From the NCBI GenBank assembly GCA_964423865.1, contig CAYRGN010000002.1, positions 1 through 64,000 of the forward strand: a stretch of 64,000 nt of DNA. The letters run 5' to 3'. Below, in pieces: positions 60,331 to 64,000 of this stretch; the first letter of the stretch is position 1; the number at the start of each line of letters is the position of its first letter. The stretch is from Leadbetterella sp964423865. Lineage in GTDB: Bacteria; Bacteroidota; Bacteroidia; Cytophagales; Spirosomataceae. A program made the translations under genes and the position numbers. Below the pieces are notes generated by a model, which was not told the origin of the DNA, did not search any database, and worked only from the letters and a program-made list of their open reading frames with translations.

Positions 60331-62403
60331 ATGCGGAGAACCCCCGAATACCTGCTTATCATTTTCAATTGCCTGCTGGCGGTACTGGTCGTTTTTCAGA
60401 CCCGCCTCGAACTACCAGACTGGCTAATCTTCAGCGGGAGGCTTCACCCCGTATTGCTTCATCTGCCCATAGGCCTGTGGGTAGGCGTGCTTCTTTTGTA
60501 TGTACTGAGACACCGCATTTCCGGGTATGCTGCGGTATTCCCGGTCTTTCTTCGGGTTACTGCCGTCTTTACCGTGCTTACGGCCCTGGCAGGTATGGTG
60601 CTGGCCCTCGGCGGAGATTATGAGGCCGAAGAGATCAGCGGACACCAGTACGCGGGCGTGGTGCTTAGCGTTTTGCTCTGGGCAGTAGTCGTGTTTCTGG
60701 AGAAAATTCCGGTCCGTGCGATGCCGGTGGTACTGGGGCTGATCAGTGCCGTGGTGTTGGTGACGGGACACTGGGGTGGGCAATTGACCCATGGAGAAGA
60801 CTTCCTGCGCTTTTCATCTCCCCCTCCCACAGACGACGTTTACCAGGCGCTGGTTGTACCCATACTGAAAGAGAAGTGTGCCTCCTGCCACAACGAAAGT
60901 AAAACCAAAGGCGGATTGAGCCTGGCCTCCGTAGCGTCTATGCTCCGGGGAGGGGAGAACGGTCCGGCCCTGGTGGAGGGAAACGCCCTGGAAAGCCACC
61001 TCATGAAAAGAATTTTTCTTCCGCTTGAAGATAAGGAACACATGCCTCCCCGCAAGAAGGCGCAACTTACGGAGGCGGAGATTGAAATTCTGACGGCCTG
61101 GATCAACCACGGCGCACCGGAAACCCTGACTTTCGCCCAGTTGCCTCCTGACTCCCCCCTCGCGAAATACCGCCCGGAGATTCCGGAGGAGGTGTATGCT
61201 TTTTCACCCGCCGATGCACGTACCCTGGAAGGGGTCAATACCCCATTTTGCCGGGTAGCCCCGGTGGCCCTCCACAGTCCTGCTTTGCAGGCTTCCTTCT
61301 TCGTTCGGGCCCGCTTTGATGTAGGTCACCTCGAAAAGCTCCTGGATGTACGGGAGCAGCTGGTGGAGTTGAACCTGAGCAAAATGCCGGTAAAAGACAA
61401 TGACCTCAAAGTACTGGCCCGGATGCAGAATCTCAGGCACCTGAACCTCAGCGGCACCGAAGTTACGGGAAGTTTCCTGGTGTACATAAAAGATCTGCCC
61501 CATCTGAAGTCGGTTTCCCTGGCCAATACCCGGCTCCGGTCTCCTGACCTGGAGGTACTGGCGCGCCTCCGTACCGTGTATCTTTGGGAGAGCGGTTTTA
61601 CAGAAGAAGAGATGGGGCGGCTCAAATTACTGAACCCGGCCATACAACTGGATAGGGGCCAGCAGGAAAACGAGCTTATCGCAATCAACCCGCCGGAAAC
61701 CTCAGAGAAAAGCGCTTTTTTGCAAAAAGGAACCAAGGTGACCCTGCGGCATGCTTTACCGGGAGTGGCCATCCGGTATACCTTAGACGGTTCGGAACCC
61801 GACAGTACACATGGAGAAGCCTATACTGTTCCACTGCCCGTAGAGGGCCGTACCCGCATCAAGGCCAGGGCCTTCAAAGAAGGGTGGCTGGGAAGCCGCG
61901 TACTGGAACTCGACTATCTGGTGACCGGCTCAGAACCCGATTCGGCCGTTCTTTCGTCGGTCCCCGCGCCCCAGTATGCAGCGAGGGGTGCCAGAAGTTT
62001 ATACGACCGGCGTAAGGGAGATCCCGATAATTTTCTGGATAAAACCTGGCTGGGGTACAGGGAAAAGCCCCTGGAAGCGGTATTTTTCTTCTCTTCCCCC
62101 CGGGAGCTGAAAGGGCTGACCGTCAGTATGCTGGAGAAGGCGGATTCCTACATTATGCCGCCAATAAGCATTGAGGTCTGGGGGCGTTCCGGGCCTGAAA
62201 AGGAACAGTTTCTGGGGAAAATCACCCCGTCCCAGCCCACAGCGTTTCGCCCCCGCAAAAATATGTATTTTGATATTTCTTTGCCCTTGCAAAAATACCG
62301 GGAGATCAGGGTGAGGGTAAATAACGTAAATCCGCTTCCGGCCTGGCATCCCGGAAAAGGCACCCCCGGGTGGGTTTTTGTGGATGAGGTTGTATTTAAC
62401 TGA
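60331..62403 (+). CDS. Membrane cytochrome c with LRR, chitobiase-like and discoidin-like domains
   Basis: 690 aa from the ATG at 60331; an in-frame start at 60292 overlaps the DUF1501 stop. About five membrane helices (~5-150) include a DUF2231-like HPVLLHLPIGLW segment. A planctomycete-type cytochrome c domain with heme site CASCHN (~183-188) and distal EHMPPRKKAQLT follows. A leucine-rich repeat stretch (~343-430: LVELNLSKMPVKDNDLKVLARM) precedes a CHB_HEX_C-like domain (~453-533: VTLRHALPGVAIRYTLDGSEPD). The last domain (~543-690) resembles a discoidin/F5-8 type C fold. It is a membrane-held, multi-domain redox and binding protein, probably the electron acceptor or scaffold of the cluster. 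Confidence 0.82.
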   Translation: MRRTPEYLLIIFNCLLAVLVVFQTRLELPDWLIFSGRLHPVLLHLPIGLWVGVLLLYVLRHRISGYAAVFPVFLRVTAVFTVLTALAGMVLALGGDYEAEEISGHQYAGVVLSVLLWAVVVFLEKIPVRAMPVVLGLISAVVLVTGHWGGQLTHGEDFLRFSSPPPTDDVYQALVVPILKEKCASCHNESKTKGGLSLASVASMLRGGENGPALVEGNALESHLMKRIFLPLEDKEHMPPRKKAQLTEAEIEILTAWINHGAPETLTFAQLPPDSPLAKYRPEIPEEVYAFSPADARTLEGVNTPFCRVAPVALHSPALQASFFVRARFDVGHLEKLLDVREQLVELNLSKMPVKDNDLKVLARMQNLRHLNLSGTEVTGSFLVYIKDLPHLKSVSLANTRLRSPDLEVLARLRTVYLWESGFTEEEMGRLKLLNPAIQLDRGQQENELIAINPPETSEKSAFLQKGTKVTLRHALPGVAIRYTLDGSEPDSTHGEAYTVPLPVEGRTRIKARAFKEGWLGSRVLELDYLVTGSEPDSAVLSSVPAPQYAARGARSLYDRRKGDPDNFLDKTWLGYREKPLEAVFFFSSPRELKGLTVSMLEKADSYIMPPISIEVWGRSGPEKEQFLGKITPSQPTAFRPRKNMYFDISLPLQKYREIRVRVNNVNPLPAWHPGKGTPGWVFVDEVVFN

Positions 62404-62411
62404 GGGTGTGT

Positions 62412-62846
62412 TTATACTTTTGAATGTTTTGTATCACTATCCGGAAGTTTAAATTTGTTTAATCTGCTTTGTTGTTTTTCCGTTAAATAAGGATAGTGAT
62501 AAAGTCCTTTTTCTATCCAGGATGAACTATTATTGATTTCACTTATGAATTCATTTAAAAGAATGTCGTGAGGATATATATACCAATCTCTATCGAAGAA
62601 ACTGATATAGATATCTTTCCCAATATATTTTTTATCAAAAGTTAACCTCCCTTTTAATTGAATTTTTAAATATTTATCTCCGGTAAACTGAATTGCTATA
62701 AAGTCGGCACCCATCCAATCATCGGAAAGCTTTATGGTGGTGTAGCCGTAATCGGCTAATAATCCTGAAACCTTCTGAAAGTTGTAGATTTCTTTTTGTT
62801 TAGCATTTAGTTCTTTATAATCTATTCTTTTGTCAAATAGCTCCAT
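62412..62846 (-). CDS. Possible PD-(D/E)XK-type nuclease-like protein
   Basis: 144 aa, AT-rich. The stretch WMGADFIAIQFTGDKYLKIQLKGRLTFDKKYIGK has the D-x(n)-Q-x-K spacing of the PD-(D/E)XK nuclease fold (Asp in GADF, then IQLKGR), preceded by a helix (LNAKQKEIYNFQKVSGLLADYG) as in that fold. The C-terminal DRDWYIYPHDILLNEF also resembles such proteins. No restriction-methylation partner is nearby. It lies just past the cytochrome gene, convergent, with a 9-bp gap. The fold is inferred by eye. Confidence 0.5.
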   Translation of the reverse strand: MELFDKRIDYKELNAKQKEIYNFQKVSGLLADYGYTTIKLSDDWMGADFIAIQFTGDKYLKIQLKGRLTFDKKYIGKDIYISFFDRDWYIYPHDILLNEFISEINNSSSWIEKGLYHYPYLTEKQQSRLNKFKLPDSDTKHSKV

Positions 62847-63211
62847 AGTTAAATTGTTATGATGATAAATTTCTAAAACATTAATATGGCATCATTTTTT
62901 TTATGTGAAATTTTACCAACTCGTTTATTCATATTTCAAAATTACATGAAAGACTAATGACACAAGTGACCACCATAAAAATAGTCGAACAAAAAAATAA
63001 CCCCGCCAGGAGTAAATTTAACATTCAGACCGATTATAGAATAAAATCCATCCATAAATTTACATAAGAAGTTATATAATTATTTATGAAAATATTTGAG
63101 CGGACAGGGAAAATGGTGTTGGGGAGCAGGCTACGTTTATTAACGACAAAAATGACAGACAAATGGAGTTGAATCTGAAAAAGATCCCTTCTGGTAACCA
63201 AACAAAATTAA
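62847..63211. other. AT-rich intergenic region, 365 bp
   Basis: It holds the remnant at 63086-63172 and otherwise nothing convincing. A 36-codon frame at 62957-63067 has no recognisable character. Confidence 0.5.
63086..63172 (+). pseudogene. Truncated 5' end of a MarR/GNAT-type regulator gene
   Basis: The 28-codon frame starts MKIFERTGKMVLGSRLRLLT and then stops at TGA after KMTDKWS. It matches my memory of the N-terminus of Bacteroidota MarR-like/GNAT fusion proteins (MxFxxxxGKMALGSRLRxLxxKxTEDA). The remainder of the gene is absent, so this is probably a deletion remnant. No database check was possible. Confidence 0.4.
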
Positions 63212-63721
63212 TTAAGGCTTAAACCCGATCTGTTTACGTTCTTTTTGCCGGGCGTCTTGATTGCCCTTTTCTAACAGGTAGTTGATAGCTTCGTACACAT
63301 CCTGAAACTGCTTGTTGTATGTACTCTCAAGCTCCTTTAATTTGTCGGTTAAATCCTTGTAAGTCAATGCATATTGTCTGATAAATACAAAGGCTCTCAT
63401 AATGGTAATATTTACCTGAATAGCTTTTTTGCTCCTTAGCACACTTGAAAGCATTGCAACGCCCTGCTCCGTAAATGCAGATGGAGTAACCGGGCTAAAT
63501 TTTGCCCCGTCCGGTAGCTTATCACAATTTGTGATAAGCTCCTGCCATTCGTTTTTTGTAAGTTGAAACATGAAATCATTGGGGAAACGCTCAATATTTC
63601 TTTTGATGGCTTGCTTTAAAGTCCTGTTTTCGACCTCATAAAGCTCTGCAAGGTCAAAATCTAATATTACCTTTTGCCCTCGTACTTCATAAATCTTGGT
63701 TTCAATCTTTTGTAGTTGCAT
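63212..63721 (-). CDS. ORF6N/KilA-N-type DNA-binding domain protein
   Basis: 169 aa from the ATG at 63721; the longer frame runs into the tRNA gene. An N-terminal ORF6N domain is evident: IETKIYEVRGQKVILDFDLAELYEVENRTLKQAIKRNIERFPNDFMFQLTKNEW, then SAFTEQGVAMLSSVLRS. A helical tail with coiled-coil character (TDKLKELESTYNKQFQDVYEAINYLL) follows. Such proteins are phage- or mobile-element-linked, and common as stand-alone genes in Bacteroidota. It begins 14 bp after tRNA-Arg on the same strand with no terminator between, so read-through from the tRNA may express it. A role in phage-type regulation is inference. Confidence 0.85.
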   Translation of the reverse strand: MQLQKIETKIYEVRGQKVILDFDLAELYEVENRTLKQAIKRNIERFPNDFMFQLTKNEWQELITNCDKLPDGAKFSPVTPSAFTEQGVAMLSSVLRSKKAIQVNITIMRAFVFIRQYALTYKDLTDKLKELESTYNKQFQDVYEAINYLLEKGNQDARQKERKQIGFKP

Positions 63722-63735
63722 GTTGCTTTCTGTTG

Positions 63736-63807
63736 TGGTCTCAGCGGGAATCGAACCCACATCTAAAGTTTAGGAAACTTCTATTCTATCCGTTGAACTA
63801 TGAGACC
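63736..63807 (-). tRNA. tRNA-Arg (CCT)
   Basis: 72 nt fold into a cloverleaf: acceptor GGTCTCA/TGAGACC, D-stem GTTC/GAAT (with G-T pairing), anticodon stem GAAGT/ACTTT with loop TTCCTAA (anticodon CCT, reads AGG), T-arm GTGGG-TTCGATT-CCCGC. CCA is not encoded. ORF6N follows 14 bp downstream; tRNA-Arg genes are common integration sites. Confidence 0.92.
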
Positions 63808-63862
63808 TCCGTTTCGGAGTGCAAATGTCGGAAAACTTATGGTAAATTGAAAATTTCCGGAA

Positions 63863-63887
63863 CAAAAAACCCCGGCAGAACCGGGGT
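63863..63887 (-). terminator. Terminator for a minus-strand transcript entering from the right
   Basis: ACCCCGG/CCGGGGT with a 5-nt loop, then six T on the minus strand. No complete gene could be read between here and 64000. Confidence 0.65.
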
Positions 63888-64000
63888 CTTTGAAGATTAT
63901 TACCAATATGTATGAAGATAAATGCTGTTTAATCTCCATCACAAAATTGCATTTCAAGTATTAACTGAATATTACGTGAGTATTAAGAATTGCAATCATG

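Noticed and set aside
62957..63067. 36-codon frame starting MTQVTTIKIVEQ
   Set aside because: Short, no promoter box, no family; length expected by chance in AT-rich DNA.

Overview
The window looks like a chromosomal contig of a Bacteroidota bacterium, most likely order Cytophagales and perhaps near Dyadobacter/Spirosomaceae. The grounds are a SusC/SusD pair, TonB-dependent receptors with N-terminal carboxypeptidase-regulatory-like domains, a LytTR/LytS two-component pair, a BatA-type double-membrane-helix protein, and many copies of the Bacteroidota -7 promoter hexad TAnnTTTG with A-rich leaders and no Shine-Dalgarno. The genus is inference. The assembly is draft: there is a run of 100 N at 50675-50774.

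Layout. 1-6384: leuA, pyk, an LpxH-like phosphoesterase coupled to a glycosyltransferase, and a GPH-type sugar transporter. 6701-7051: a small secreted protein. 7223-11640: an accessory island of AT-rich unique genes alternating with GC-rich pieces of an Ig/PKD-like surface protein; it reads as a decayed polymorphic-toxin locus with an exchangeable C-terminal tip (DUF3289-like) and a putative immunity gene. 11737-24835: housekeeping genes (ffh, hemH, purF, a DEAD-box helicase, a mannose-1-phosphate guanylyltransferase, ppc), plus a LytTR two-component pair divergent from a small secreted protein. 24952-29962: a SusC/SusD/lipoprotein operon. 30161-36583: folA, an SDR reductase, a small lipoprotein, a BatA-like protein and a secreted beta-helix protein. 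36636-45791: tRNA-Pro, a coiled-coil membrane protein, a YceI/outer-membrane-barrel/YceI cluster, an M28 peptidase, trpA, a GH43 enzyme and an S9 peptidase. 45858-53951: a dicarboxylate or amino-acid symporter, a TonB-dependent receptor with its partner, a hairpin repeat array with the assembly gap, a TonB-C/TPR protein, a PhyH-like dioxygenase and hemB. 53952-56250: a repeat-rich spacer, a zeta-like toxin-antitoxin pair and a DUF1080 lipoprotein. 56485-62403: a three-gene operon of planctomycete-type genes (cytochrome c/DUF1549/DUF1553, DUF1501, membrane cytochrome/LRR/discoidin). 62412-64000: AT-rich accessory genes downstream of tRNA-Arg.

Two features stand out. First, the toxin island holds two copies of a ~565-bp pre-tip module that are nearly identical and then diverge abruptly. 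Each copy is broken at the same codon: one by a 10-bp deletion, the other by an in-frame TAG. This looks like a store of silent tips. Second, the intergenic spaces are filled with short tandem repeats whose unit is always 7 bp (ACTACTC, AGCTCAT, ATTAGAT, TTACGAA, TTGACCA, TTAATGG). Several form inverted arms, and one has become the last codons and stop of leuA. REP-like paired palindromes and CCCC-N-GGGG palindromes add further repeat families.
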